Made by a program: the position numbers and the translations under genes. Positions 16,433 to 25,299 of a DNA stretch of 64,000 nucleotides are shown piece after piece (position 1 is the first letter of the stretch; every line of letters begins with the position of its first letter). The DNA comes from Litorilituus sediminis (lineage in GTDB: Bacteria > Pseudomonadota > Gammaproteobacteria > Enterobacterales > Alteromonadaceae). The notes beneath the pieces are model-generated. The model did no database searches, was not told the DNA's origin, and saw only the letters and a list, made by a program, of their open reading frames with translations. The stretch covers positions 1,798,001 through 1,862,000 of the forward strand of contig NZ_CP034759.1 of assembly GCF_004295665.1 (NCBI RefSeq), given 5' to 3'.

Positions 16433-17497
16433 ATGTCATTAACTAAGAGAGCAAATGCCGAGTTTATTACTCAGCTACAACAAGACATTATCAATAACTT
16501 TCAACGCGGTTTGCCTTTATCTGAACAGCCTTATCTCTGCATAGCTGAGCAGTTAAGTGTTAATGGCAATAGCTACACAGAGCAAGATGTTTTTGATGCC
16601 ATCATGCAGCTTGATGAGTTAGGTGTTATCTCGCGTATTGGCCCAGTATTTGACCATAAAAAAGCCGGCGCTAGTACCCTTGCTGCCATTGCGGTACCGC
16701 CAGCTGAGCTTGATAAAGTGGCTGGTATAGTCAATCAATTTGAGCAGGTTAACCATAATTACGGTCGCGAACATGACTTTAACTTATGGTTTGTGGTTAC
16801 CGCCAGCGACCCAGTCGCCTTAAACAACACCATTAAAAAAATTGAAGCCTTAACTGGCTACCCAGTATTAGTGCTGCCAATGGAAGCTTCGTATCATATT
16901 GATTTAGCCTTTGGCATTAATATCACCAATGTGCGCAGCCCAATTGTTAATGCACAGCACCTTGAGCTTTATCACAATTTAGCTAAGCAAGACTTTATTG
17001 CCCCACTAAGTGAGACGCAAAAAAGCCAGCTACGAAACGGTATCGAAAAAGGTTTAGCCAAAAGCCTGCAACCTTATGCTGAGCTTGCTCAACTTATCAA
17101 TGCCAAGCAAGCGCAAGTATGCCAGCAAATTGCCCTTTGGCATCAAGATGGTTTAATTCGCCGCTTTGGTTTAGTGATCAAACATCGCAGCTTAGGTTTT
17201 AACGCCAATGCTATGGTGGTGTGGAATATACCTGATGAAGACATTGATACCATTGCTAATCAACTAGCTAAATGTCCTGAAGTCTCCTTATGTTATCAAA
17301 GACCACGCCGTTTGCCTGATTGGCCTTATAACCTATTTTGCATGATCCACGGTCGCGATAGAGACATAGTCCTAAGACAAATAGCACAAATTACTCAGTC
17401 ATTAGGCTTAGCTCATATTGAAAAGAACGTATTGTTTAGCTTTAAAGCCTATAAACAAAACGGAGCAAAATACGGTAGAGGACGCGCTCATGGATAA
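16433..17497 (+). CDS. nirDL: NirDL, fused siroheme decarboxylase subunits
   Basis: 354 aa. Two AsnC/Lrp-like units in one chain: a NirD-like half (about 12-170; VISRIGPVFDHKKAG, NYGREHDFNLWFVV) and a NirL-like half (about 200-345; LIRRFGLVIKHRSLGF, RPRRLPDWPYNLFCM). Siroheme decarboxylase converts siroheme to 12,18-didecarboxysiroheme on the heme d1 route. The D-L fusion is known in several denitrifiers, while nirG and nirH here stay separate. The stop overlaps the nirG start by 8 nt. Confidence 0.93.
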   Translation: MSLTKRANAEFITQLQQDIINNFQRGLPLSEQPYLCIAEQLSVNGNSYTEQDVFDAIMQLDELGVISRIGPVFDHKKAGASTLAAIAVPPAELDKVAGIVNQFEQVNHNYGREHDFNLWFVVTASDPVALNNTIKKIEALTGYPVLVLPMEASYHIDLAFGINITNVRSPIVNAQHLELYHNLAKQDFIAPLSETQKSQLRNGIEKGLAKSLQPYAELAQLINAKQAQVCQQIALWHQDGLIRRFGLVIKHRSLGFNANAMVVWNIPDEDIDTIANQLAKCPEVSLCYQRPRRLPDWPYNLFCMIHGRDRDIVLRQIAQITQSLGLAHIEKNVLFSFKAYKQNGAKYGRGRAHG

Positions 17498-17972
17498 AAG
17501 CACCGCAAAACGACGCGAAGTAGCCCAGCTAAATGAACTAGATAAAAAGCTAATTAACTTACTGCAACACGGTTTACCTGTATGTGAACGCCCTTTTGCG
17601 CAAATAGCTGAAGAAGTTAACAGCACAGAAGATGAAGTCATCGAACATCTAACTGCCCTGCGCGAACAGCGAGTATTAACACGCTTTGGGCCAATGTTTG
17701 ATGCTGCTTGTCTTGGTGGTGCTTTTACCCTAGCGGCACTTGCTGTACCAGAGCAAGATTTTGAAAAAGTTACCGAACAGGTCAATAGCTTTGAGCAAAT
17801 TGCTCACAACTACAAGCGTGATCATGACTACAATATGTGGTTTGTTATCGCCACCGAAGCGAAGGAAGAAATAGAACAAGTAGTACTCGCCATAGAAGAA
17901 AAAACAGGGCTTAAGGTGCTTAATGTACCTAAACTAAAAGAGTTTTTTGTTGGCCTTTATTTGCCTGTTTAA
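17490..17972 (+). CDS. nirG: NirG, siroheme decarboxylase subunit
   Basis: 160 aa from ATG 17490, preceded by GAGGA at 8-nt spacing. The frame is open 24 codons further upstream, but that would overlap nirDL by 80 nt. NirD/NirG-type features: AsnC-like HTH (HGLPVCERPFAQIAEE), TRFGPMFDAACLGG and NYKRDHDYNMWFVI. Works with NirH as a decarboxylase pair. Part of the tightly packed nir operon. Confidence 0.9.
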   Translation: MDKSTAKRREVAQLNELDKKLINLLQHGLPVCERPFAQIAEEVNSTEDEVIEHLTALREQRVLTRFGPMFDAACLGGAFTLAALAVPEQDFEKVTEQVNSFEQIAHNYKRDHDYNMWFVIATEAKEEIEQVVLAIEEKTGLKVLNVPKLKEFFVGLYLPV

Positions 17973-17993
17973 TAGCGATTTACGAGAAATACT

Positions 17994-18536
17994 ATGTCTG
18001 AAGAAATGAACGGATTAACAGAGCTAGAGCGCCAATATATTCTAGCCACGCAAAATGGCTTGCCTATTACCAAAGAGCCATATCATGCGATTGCTAAGCA
18101 ACTGGGTATTAGTGTTGATGAAGTGTTAGCGCTCACTAAAGATTTACAAGCACGCGGCATTATTCGACGCATCGCAGCAGTGCCTAACCATTACAAACTA
18201 GGTTATCAGTACAATGGTATGACAGTTTGGGATGTAGATGATCAGCAAGCAGAAAAGTTTGGCGATGCCGTTGGCCGTTTACCCTTTGTAAGCCATTGTT
18301 ATTTAAGACCGCGTTTTTTACCCGGTTGGAATTACAACTTATTTGCCATGGTGCACGGCAAAACCCCAGAAGAAATTCAACAACAACGAGGTCAGATCAA
18401 AGAATTGTTAAAAGACGTTTTAGTCGAGCGCAATAATGATTCAAGTCAAAGCACGCACTATAAAAGCAATGTTATGTTAACCAGTACAGAAATACTAAAG
18501 AAGACTGGTTTGCGACTAAAAAATAAAACAGCGTAA
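17994..18536 (+). CDS. nirH: NirH, siroheme decarboxylase subunit
   Basis: 180 aa. NirL/NirH-type protein: HTH region GLPITKEPYHAIAKQLG, IIRRIAAVPNHYKLGY, and the family segment RPRFLPGWNYNLFAM. Partner of NirG in siroheme decarboxylation. It follows nirG by 21 nt with ACGAGAA as ribosome site. The last 30 residues are a Ser/Lys-rich extension that NirL-type proteins usually lack. Confidence 0.9.
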   Translation: MSEEMNGLTELERQYILATQNGLPITKEPYHAIAKQLGISVDEVLALTKDLQARGIIRRIAAVPNHYKLGYQYNGMTVWDVDDQQAEKFGDAVGRLPFVSHCYLRPRFLPGWNYNLFAMVHGKTPEEIQQQRGQIKELLKDVLVERNNDSSQSTHYKSNVMLTSTEILKKTGLRLKNKTA

Positions 18537-18580
18537 CTGTTACAGGCAAGCCACTTTCGAGAGCACAAGGCATAACGATT

Positions 18581-19804
18581 ATGTTTAGAATTTCACAATT
18601 ATTAAAGACATTACATGACGATATGGTTGACTTTAAGCCAGTCAAACCATCAAGAAAAATGCCAGGTCCTGTGGTAATTTGGAACTTAATTCGTCGCTGT
18701 AATTTACGTTGTAAACATTGTTACTCCACATCATTAGATATTGATTTTAAAGATGAGCTAACAACCGAACAAATTAAAGCAACCATTGATGATTTAAAAG
18801 TTGCCCACGTTCCAGTGCTCATTTTATCAGGCGGTGAACCACTGCTTCGTCCTGATATTTATGAAATTACTGCTTACGCAAAAGAAAAAGGCTTCTATGT
18901 TGCCTTATCAACCAATGGCACGTTAATTGACGAGTCTAATATCGACCAAATTAAAGCCGCCAATTATCAATATGTCGGTATTAGTATTGATGGTTTAGAA
19001 GAGTTTCATGATGAGTTTCGTCGTCAAAAAGGCAGTTTTAAAACCTCAATGCATGCCATCAAGCTTTGCCAAGAAGCCGGCATAAAAATTGGTATGCGTT
19101 TGTGTTTAACACGTGAAAACTTTGACGATTTACCTGCCATGCTTGATTTAATGGAAGAGTACAAAGTCGATAAGTTCTACCTATCTCACTTAAACTATTC
19201 TGGTCGTGGTAAGCGCAATGCTGAAAACGATGCCATGTTTAAAATGACTAAAGATGCCATGGAGCTGCTTTACGAGCGTGCTTGGTCACATATTTCACAA
19301 GGTATAGATACCGATTTTGTTACTGGTAACAATGATGCTGATGGTCCTTTCTTACTACAATGGGCAATGAAAAAGTTTGGTGACAGTCACCCAGAATGTG
19401 TTGCCAATTTAAAACAACGCTTAATCAACTGGGGCGGTAATGCCAGTGGCGTTAATGTTGCTAACATTGATAATACTGGCACCATACATCCAGACACATA
19501 CTGGTGGAATCATCCCATTGGTAATGTAAAAACACAAAAATTCTCAGAAGTTTGGCGCGATACCCAAGATCCATTAATGTTAGGTTTTAGAGAAAGCCCA
19601 AGACCAGTAAAAGGTCGCTGTGCATCTTGCGAGCATTTAGCTATTTGTGGTGGTAACACCCGAACACGTGCCTTTGCACAATCGGGCGATGCATGGGCAG
19701 AAGATCCGGGCTGTTACCTAAATGATGTAGAAATTGGCCTAATGAGCCAAGAGCAATTTGATAACAATAAAGCATTAAACATCCCTATGGTGGAAGTAAA
19801 CTAA
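18581..19804 (+). CDS. nirJ: NirJ, radical SAM heme d1 synthase step
   Basis: 407 aa. Radical-SAM cluster C40-x3-C44-x2-C47 in RRCNLRCKHCYST, a GGEPLLRPD SAM-binding motif, and a C-terminal auxiliary-cluster region (CASCEHLAICGGNTR, then CY). NirJ removes two propionate chains from didecarboxysiroheme and introduces the oxo groups of heme d1. The length fits NirJ of Pseudomonas and Paracoccus. Cytoplasmic. The gap to cobA is 107 nt, without a clear terminator. Confidence 0.95.
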   Translation: MFRISQLLKTLHDDMVDFKPVKPSRKMPGPVVIWNLIRRCNLRCKHCYSTSLDIDFKDELTTEQIKATIDDLKVAHVPVLILSGGEPLLRPDIYEITAYAKEKGFYVALSTNGTLIDESNIDQIKAANYQYVGISIDGLEEFHDEFRRQKGSFKTSMHAIKLCQEAGIKIGMRLCLTRENFDDLPAMLDLMEEYKVDKFYLSHLNYSGRGKRNAENDAMFKMTKDAMELLYERAWSHISQGIDTDFVTGNNDADGPFLLQWAMKKFGDSHPECVANLKQRLINWGGNASGVNVANIDNTGTIHPDTYWWNHPIGNVKTQKFSEVWRDTQDPLMLGFRESPRPVKGRCASCEHLAICGGNTRTRAFAQSGDAWAEDPGCYLNDVEIGLMSQEQFDNNKALNIPMVEVN

Positions 19805-19911
19805 GCCAAGCTAATTCCTGACAGCTGGCCTAGTAGAAAACGATATAAAAATATTTTTCACTTTGACTGCGAATACCAATCAAAGTTGAAGTAGAAAGCG
19901 AGAGCAAAAAC

Positions 19912-20763
19912 ATGACAAATTTAAGCAAGGTTAATTTAGAAATTTCATCAAAAGGTAAGTCAGTGCTAAATAAAGGCGAAGTTGCCTTAGTTGGCTCTGG
20001 CCCAGGTGATGCAGAGTTACTGACTATACGTGCGATGCGTTTTATTCAACAAGCAGAAATCGCCATTTACGATCGTTTAGTAAGCGAAGAGATCCTTGCG
20101 CTACTACCTGAAGATTGCGAGCGTTTTTATGTTGGTAAAGAGCAAGCAAAACACTGCGTACCGCAAGATAGAATTAATGAAATTTTAGTGGAACAAGCCA
20201 AACTAGGTAAAAAGGTTTTACGCCTTAAAGGTGGCGACCCATTTATCTTTGGTCGTGGCGGTGAAGAAGCTGAGTTTATGCTACAACGTGGCGTTAGCTG
20301 TCATATTTGCCCAGGCATCACCGCAGCCTCTGGCTGTACAACCTACGCAGGTATTCCACTAACTCACCGTGGTGTTGCCCAAGGTTGTACTTTTATCACA
20401 GGTCATATTCAAAATAACGGCCAATTAAACTTACCTTGGTCAAGCTTAAGTAATGCTAGCCAAACAGTGGTGTTTTACATGGGTATCAATACCTTACCTA
20501 AAATTGCTGAAGAGTTAGTAAACCATGGTCGCAGCGCTGATACACCAGCAGCGTTAATTCGCAAAGGCACACAACCAGAGCAAAAAACTTACCGCGGTAC
20601 TATAGGTAATTTGGCTGAGCTAGTTGAAAAACACAATATTACCCCACCAACTTTAATTGTGATTGGTGACGTGGTGAATCAATTAACTGAGCAGCAGTTA
20701 TCTACGCCAGGTTTCTTAGATGCCAATGATTACATTCAAGCACAGGAAATCAAATCAGCGTAA
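19912..20763 (+). CDS. cobA: Uroporphyrinogen-III C-methyltransferase (NirE type)
   Basis: 283 aa. Makes precorrin-2 from uroporphyrinogen III with two SAM, feeding siroheme and so heme d1. SUMT signatures: VGSGPGDAELLTIRA near residue 28, LKGGDPFIFGRGGEE, and GITAASGCTTYAGIPLTHR. No CysG N-terminal ferrochelatase/dehydrogenase domain, so this is the stand-alone form. Its place between nirJ and nirN makes it the dedicated NirE. The N-terminal 24 residues before the motif are longer than usual. Confidence 0.95.
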   Translation: MTNLSKVNLEISSKGKSVLNKGEVALVGSGPGDAELLTIRAMRFIQQAEIAIYDRLVSEEILALLPEDCERFYVGKEQAKHCVPQDRINEILVEQAKLGKKVLRLKGGDPFIFGRGGEEAEFMLQRGVSCHICPGITAASGCTTYAGIPLTHRGVAQGCTFITGHIQNNGQLNLPWSSLSNASQTVVFYMGINTLPKIAEELVNHGRSADTPAALIRKGTQPEQKTYRGTIGNLAELVEKHNITPPTLIVIGDVVNQLTEQQLSTPGFLDANDYIQAQEIKSA

Positions 20764-20837
20764 ACACGCCTTAGCAACAAAGCTCAAGCTACTCTGAGAT
20801 ACACTGAGGGTAGCCAAGTCATCGATAGGATCAGTCT

Positions 20838-22430
20838 ATGAAATACTCCTTTGCTATCAACACTGCCATTGGCCTCATCTTATCTCTTGGCGCATTCCAC
20901 AGCGCAAATGCTCAAGTTAGCAAAGAAGATAACAGCCAAGCTGAAAAACTCTATCAGCAGCACTGTCAAAGCTGTCACGGTGTTGACCGATTAGGTGCTA
21001 TGGGGCCTGCACTATTACCAGAAAACCTCGCCCGCTTTAGAAAAAACAAAGCCATTAAGGTCATTAACAAAGGTCGTGCAGCAACACAAATGCCAGCCTT
21101 TAATAAAACCTTAAGCAAAGCCGAAATTGAAGCTTTAGCGAGCTATATCTATACGCCATCAAAAGCTTCGCTTAGCTGGACAATAGCGGATATTAACAAA
21201 TCAAAAGTTGAACACTTTGACCAAAGTAAGCTGCCTAATGAAGCCCAGTTTGATGCTGACTTAATGAACTTATTTATTGTGGTTGAACTTGGCGATCATA
21301 GTGCTACTTTACTTAATGGTGATACTTTTGAGCGTTTAGATCGCTTTAAAACTCGCTTTGCTTTACATGGTGGCCCTAAGTATTCACCAGATGGACGCTT
21401 TGTATTCTTCGCATCACGTGATGGCTGGATCAGCAAGTACGATATTTATAACCGCAAAACCGTTACCGAAGTTCGCGCGGCCATTAACACCCGTAATATC
21501 GCCATTTCAAGTGATGGTAACTACTTAATCGTTGGTAACTATTTACCGAATAATGTGGTGATTTTAAACACCAGTGATTTATCGCCAATTAAAGTGATTG
21601 ATGCTAAAGACAGCGACGGCGTCAGCTCTCGGGTAAGTGCTGTTTATAACGCGCCACCTCGCCATAGCTTTATCGTAGCTTTAAAAGACGTAAAAGAAGT
21701 ATGGGAAATTCCCTACAGCGATAAAGGCGGCGTTGAAGTTTATAAAGGCTGGGCACACGATTATAAAAATGAAGCTAAAGCCGAGGGGTGGAAGCTAGAG
21801 CATCAATTCCCAGTACGTCGCATTAAAACTGACGATGTATTAAATGATTTCTTCTTTGACCCTGAATACATCAACCTCATTGGTACCGCGCGTAACAGTC
21901 ATAACGGCCAAGTAATTAACCTAGACACCAAGAAGAAAGTGGCCTCTATTGCTTTAACCGGCATGCCACACCTAGGTTCTGGTATCACGTGGGATTACCA
22001 AGATAAAGAAGTCTTTGCTTCGCCAAATATCAAAGAAGGGAAAATTACCGTGATTGATATGGAAAGCTGGCAGGTCATTAAAGAGATTCAAACTGAAGGC
22101 CCAGGTTTCTTTATGCGCAGTCACTCTAACTCGCCGTATGCCTGGACTGATGTATTCTTTGGTCCTAACAGCGACAAGGTACACGTAATTAACAAAAGTA
22201 CCTTAGAGATTGTGAAAACCTTAGCGCCTTCACCGGGTAAAAATGCCGCTCACGTAGAATTTACCAAAGACGGAAAATACGTACTACTTAGTGTTTGGGA
22301 TATGGATGGCGAGCTTATCGTCTACGATGCCAACACATTAGAAATCATTAAACGTATGCCAATGAAAAAGCCATCAGGCAAGTACAATGTTTACAACAAA
22401 ATCAATTATGAAAAAGGCACTAGCCACTAA
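20838..22430 (+). CDS. nirN: NirN, d1-type cytochrome c (dihydro-heme d1 dehydrogenase)
   Basis: 530 aa. Signal peptide about 1-25 (ANA). Class I cytochrome c domain with C43-QSC-H47 and a likely Met ligand (TQMPAF). A d1 propeller follows, related to NirS. NirN oxidises dihydro-heme d1 and hands heme d1 to NirS in the periplasm. Distinguished from NirS by divergence around the active-site histidines (no FLHDGF) and by its position at the end of the synthesis operon. A strong terminator follows. Confidence 0.92.
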   Translation: MKYSFAINTAIGLILSLGAFHSANAQVSKEDNSQAEKLYQQHCQSCHGVDRLGAMGPALLPENLARFRKNKAIKVINKGRAATQMPAFNKTLSKAEIEALASYIYTPSKASLSWTIADINKSKVEHFDQSKLPNEAQFDADLMNLFIVVELGDHSATLLNGDTFERLDRFKTRFALHGGPKYSPDGRFVFFASRDGWISKYDIYNRKTVTEVRAAINTRNIAISSDGNYLIVGNYLPNNVVILNTSDLSPIKVIDAKDSDGVSSRVSAVYNAPPRHSFIVALKDVKEVWEIPYSDKGGVEVYKGWAHDYKNEAKAEGWKLEHQFPVRRIKTDDVLNDFFFDPEYINLIGTARNSHNGQVINLDTKKKVASIALTGMPHLGSGITWDYQDKEVFASPNIKEGKITVIDMESWQVIKEIQTEGPGFFMRSHSNSPYAWTDVFFGPNSDKVHVINKSTLEIVKTLAPSPGKNAAHVEFTKDGKYVLLSVWDMDGELIVYDANTLEIIKRMPMKKPSGKYNVYNKINYEKGTSH

Positions 22431-22472
22431 GCATTATTGTTTTGCTTTCATTTTGCTTAATGTAAACACCTT

Positions 22473-22507
22473 AAAAAGCTTGAGCCATGCTCAAGCTTTT
22501 TTGTTTT
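22473..22507 (+). terminator. Terminator of the nir synthesis operon
   Basis: 12-bp stem (22473-22484 with 22490-22501), 5-nt loop, flanked by A and T runs. It starts 42 nt after the nirN stop. Confidence 0.95.
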
Positions 22508-22659
22508 CTTATGTTGCTAGCAAAAAATTAATCATAAAGTTATATATAGCAATGAGTTAGCTAATTTGTTATTAATAACTGACTCTTAGAAGTGCCCAAT
22601 CTATAGTCAGAAAAGCATAAATTGAACAATATTGAACGATTATACATATAGGAAAAGTT

Positions 22660-22890
22660 ATGAAACGGATTGAAGTTGAACAACTAATTAGAGATTTTTG
22701 TTCTGGAGATAAGGATATCAATATGAATGAAATTAAAGACGCTTTTAAATTGCTAAATATAGAACATGAAACCACCTCAGACTACATTTTGCAGTTATAT
22801 GACATTCCAAATAATGAAAAAGAAAAAGCTGAATACATAGATACTGCTATCAAAGAGTTTAGGAAAATGCATACAGCAATAAATATATAA
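22660..22890 (+). CDS. Hypothetical small acidic protein
   Basis: 76 aa, not recognised. Helical, highly charged, no membrane segment. Preceded by AGGAAAAGTT at good spacing, so probably translated. It lies alone in an AT-rich patch after the nir operon whose codon choice (AAA, ATA, AAT rich) differs from the flanking genes. Possibly acquired. Confidence 0.55.
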   Translation: MKRIEVEQLIRDFCSGDKDINMNEIKDAFKLLNIEHETTSDYILQLYDIPNNEKEKAEYIDTAIKEFRKMHTAINI

Positions 22891-23097
22891 TTAGTTACTA
22901 TAGTGAGATAAATATAGTTTGTATTTATCTGTGCATTCTATATTTTAGACACACGAACAATTATTCCTAAATAGAAATTTATCAATACAATAGTGCCTGC
23001 AATTGAAGAAGCTCATAATTTTCTCAGTATGTTTATACCTGATATCATGTGGTGATTATCACGTATCTAACCATTTATTTAAACAATATTGCTCTGA

Positions 23098-23520
23098 CAA
23101 AAACTTGTTGGCCAGTTTATTTTTGAGCAAGAAGGTTTGACTCATGGTTTCTTTAGAAAAATCCCTACCGATGAGTTTGAATTGAGAAATGTAGTAGATT
23201 CGTACTATTTACATAATAAACGACATCTAATTAATTCTTATGTACTGAAACAGTACTACGAAATAGTGCACTATGAAAAAGCATTATTGTCTCCAATCGG
23301 CCCTATTTATTCGATTGAGTCGTACATACTGAGAAAGTCTGATGGAAAAAAATTAGGAAAAGCTATAAGTATACGTAATCAAAAAGGTTGGGTAGGAGAA
23401 ACCAACCTTTTATGGACAAATACTGGAGCTACTTGTCCAAAATATAAATCTAAGGACGGAGGAGTTATCACAAATGAAGATCATACGACCTTAATACAGA
23501 AAGTCTTTTATAAAACGTAG
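23098..23520 (+). pseudogene. Orphan frame, possibly a 5'-truncated gene
   Basis: The frame is open from 23098 to 23520. The first usable codon is TTG at 23137, only 1 nt from the AAGAAGG stretch, so the start is poor; no ATG is available. About 127 residues with a conserved-looking, aromatic-rich composition (DEFELRNVVDSYYLHNKRH; NQKGWVGETNLLWTNTGA). Not recognised. It could be the tail of a longer gene that lost its 5' end, or a real gene with a weak start. Confidence 0.4.
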
Positions 23521-23542
23521 CTCTACTTATTTTCAAAGAACA

Positions 23543-24571
23543 CTAACTAACCAACCCTACCTGCTCCACCTCAGCACTTTTATGCTGACAGGCTAAGCGA
23601 TAACCTTGCTGCAAATCTGCTTGCGCAAGGTGTCGTTTATCGGCAGCTGTTATGCTTACCTTGGCATCTAAACGCACCTTACATTGACCACAACTGCCGC
23701 CACCGCCACAGATAGAAGGTAGTTCAACATCATGCTCAGCTAAGCCATCAAGCAAAGTGCTGTGTTTTGATAATGTAAACGCGCCTAATAGCTGCTGATC
23801 AGCGGCAATTAAATTCAGTTTGCGTTTATTGCTAAGCCTCTCTCTAAAACTCTCAGTCAACCAAGTCACTTGATATTGACCATTAAAAATCAGCTCCACC
23901 GTCCAAATAGCCCCAGTTAAAGCAAAGACTAAGGTAAACACCGCCAGAACGATGATTTGCCAATTATTAAAGCTACCCTCAGTGCTATAGTCCATAAAGT
24001 GCAACATAAAGAAGATATCAACAAAGCGCTTATCATCATTACTGTGTTTAACAACACGGCCTGAGCCTGCATCTACATAAATACTGGTATTGATATCATC
24101 AGCCATATTGATTTGCCACACATCATTACGCTCTTTAGGTATATCATCATAAGGTGGCGATAGTTTTTGAATATTGCTGACTTTACCTGAACCTTTGTAT
24201 GAGGCTAACGCAAGCTTTTCAGCTATATTTTCATCGATGAAAAGTTGCTCACCTGAATAAGCATCAAACAATGAATAACTGTTGTTGAAATGTTGGTATA
24301 AACCTTTTTCATGCGTAAGCAAATAATATGGTTTTTCAAGTAAGGAGATTTGTTTAAACGCTACTGCAGGTGCCGCTTTTGCCAATATCAGTTTAGGTTC
24401 AACTAAACGGTTGTTATCAACCTGCGCTTGTGCGATGCGCTGCCGATATTGATTACCTGAGGCTTTTTGGTGATCCATTAAGTTAAAGTACAAACCTGTC
24501 CCCAACCAAATGAGTAGTTGTAAACCAACCAGCAGCGACAGCCATTTATGCAGTTTTTTTATCAATAACAT
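23543..24571 (-). CDS. PepSY membrane protein with C-terminal 2Fe-2S ferredoxin domain
   Basis: 342 aa. First membrane helix about 9-31 with an N-terminal HKWL motif. A periplasmic PepSY-like region follows, then LHFMDY and a second helix (about 205-228). The last 90 residues form a plant-type ferredoxin domain with C288-x5-C294-x2-C297-x30-C328. HKWL and LHxMDY could supply heme ligands as in PepSY_TM reductases (inference). Last gene of the Cus transcription unit; its start shares one base with the preceding stop (TAATG). Likely an inner-membrane electron-transfer protein; substrate unknown. Confidence 0.85.
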   Translation of the reverse strand: MLLIKKLHKWLSLLVGLQLLIWLGTGLYFNLMDHQKASGNQYRQRIAQAQVDNNRLVEPKLILAKAAPAVAFKQISLLEKPYYLLTHEKGLYQHFNNSYSLFDAYSGEQLFIDENIAEKLALASYKGSGKVSNIQKLSPPYDDIPKERNDVWQINMADDINTSIYVDAGSGRVVKHSNDDKRFVDIFFMLHFMDYSTEGSFNNWQIIVLAVFTLVFALTGAIWTVELIFNGQYQVTWLTESFRERLSNKRKLNLIAADQQLLGAFTLSKHSTLLDGLAEHDVELPSICGGGGSCGQCKVRLDAKVSITAADKRHLAQADLQQGYRLACQHKSAEVEQVGLVS

Positions 24572-25299
24572 TAGGCAGCTCCTGCTTGTTGAGGGTTGAT
24601 ACTTGAGACTTCGCTATTGGTTTTAAAAATAACAAAATAGCTAAGAATTGCGCCAACAATTGCCGCCAACAGCGAGAATAAGACAAAGAAAAACAACAGC
24701 TTGTTATCAACCTCTTGCCCTTGGTAGTCCATAACATGCAAAGCGAACATGACATCAAAAATACGCCAGTTATCATGACGTTTCCCAACTAAAGTTCCTT
24801 GGCGTGCAGAGATATAAAGTGATGGATTAGCAAAGTCATCAAAATCAACACGCCATGCAGGTACTATACTCGCGCGCACTTCTGATGGCGGGTTTTCGGT
24901 GATCAAGTTAACGCTTGCCACCTCACCACTGCCTGCGTAGTGAAATTTAGCCGCTGCAATGGCTTGTTGCTCTGATATTGGCGAAAGTAACGCGCCATCA
25001 AGGGCTGATAACATGTACTTTTCTTTACCTTGCTTAAAGTGGTAAACGCTTTGCCCTAAAAAAGTATCTAGGGCAATCTCTGTTGCTTGCGGGTATTGGG
25101 CAATCACTTTGGCTAAAGGAAATTGCACACTGTCTGCTTTAATAGCGACCTGAGGGTTGTTAACTAAGCTATCACCATGAATATAATGGATATCTAAAAT
25201 CACCATAAAAGCGCCAGATATCGACCAAATTAAAAACTGAATACCCAAAAACAGCATTAACCATTTATGCAGCTTACGGCTGGTATTTATCAACTTCAT
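24571..25299 (-). CDS. PepSY domain membrane protein
   Basis: 242 aa. Same fold plan as the next gene but without the ferredoxin domain: helix 1 with HKWLMLFLG (about 11-35), a periplasmic PepSY-like domain, LHVMDY, and helix 2 (about 200-223). It starts directly after the cusA stop (TAAATG) and ends overlapping the ferredoxin-bearing paralogue, so translation is probably coupled throughout. A pair of PepSY proteins behind CusA suggests a joint redox or copper-handling role, not established. Confidence 0.82.
   Translation of the reverse strand: MKLINTSRKLHKWLMLFLGIQFLIWSISGAFMVILDIHYIHGDSLVNNPQVAIKADSVQFPLAKVIAQYPQATEIALDTFLGQSVYHFKQGKEKYMLSALDGALLSPISEQQAIAAAKFHYAGSGEVASVNLITENPPSEVRASIVPAWRVDFDDFANPSLYISARQGTLVGKRHDNWRIFDVMFALHVMDYQGQEVDNKLLFFFVLFSLLAAIVGAILSYFVIFKTNSEVSSINPQQAGAA

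Noticed and set aside
22431..23542. Insertion sequence or phage remnant
   Set aside because: No transposase-like frame, terminal inverted repeats or target duplications are visible; only two unrecognised ORFs.
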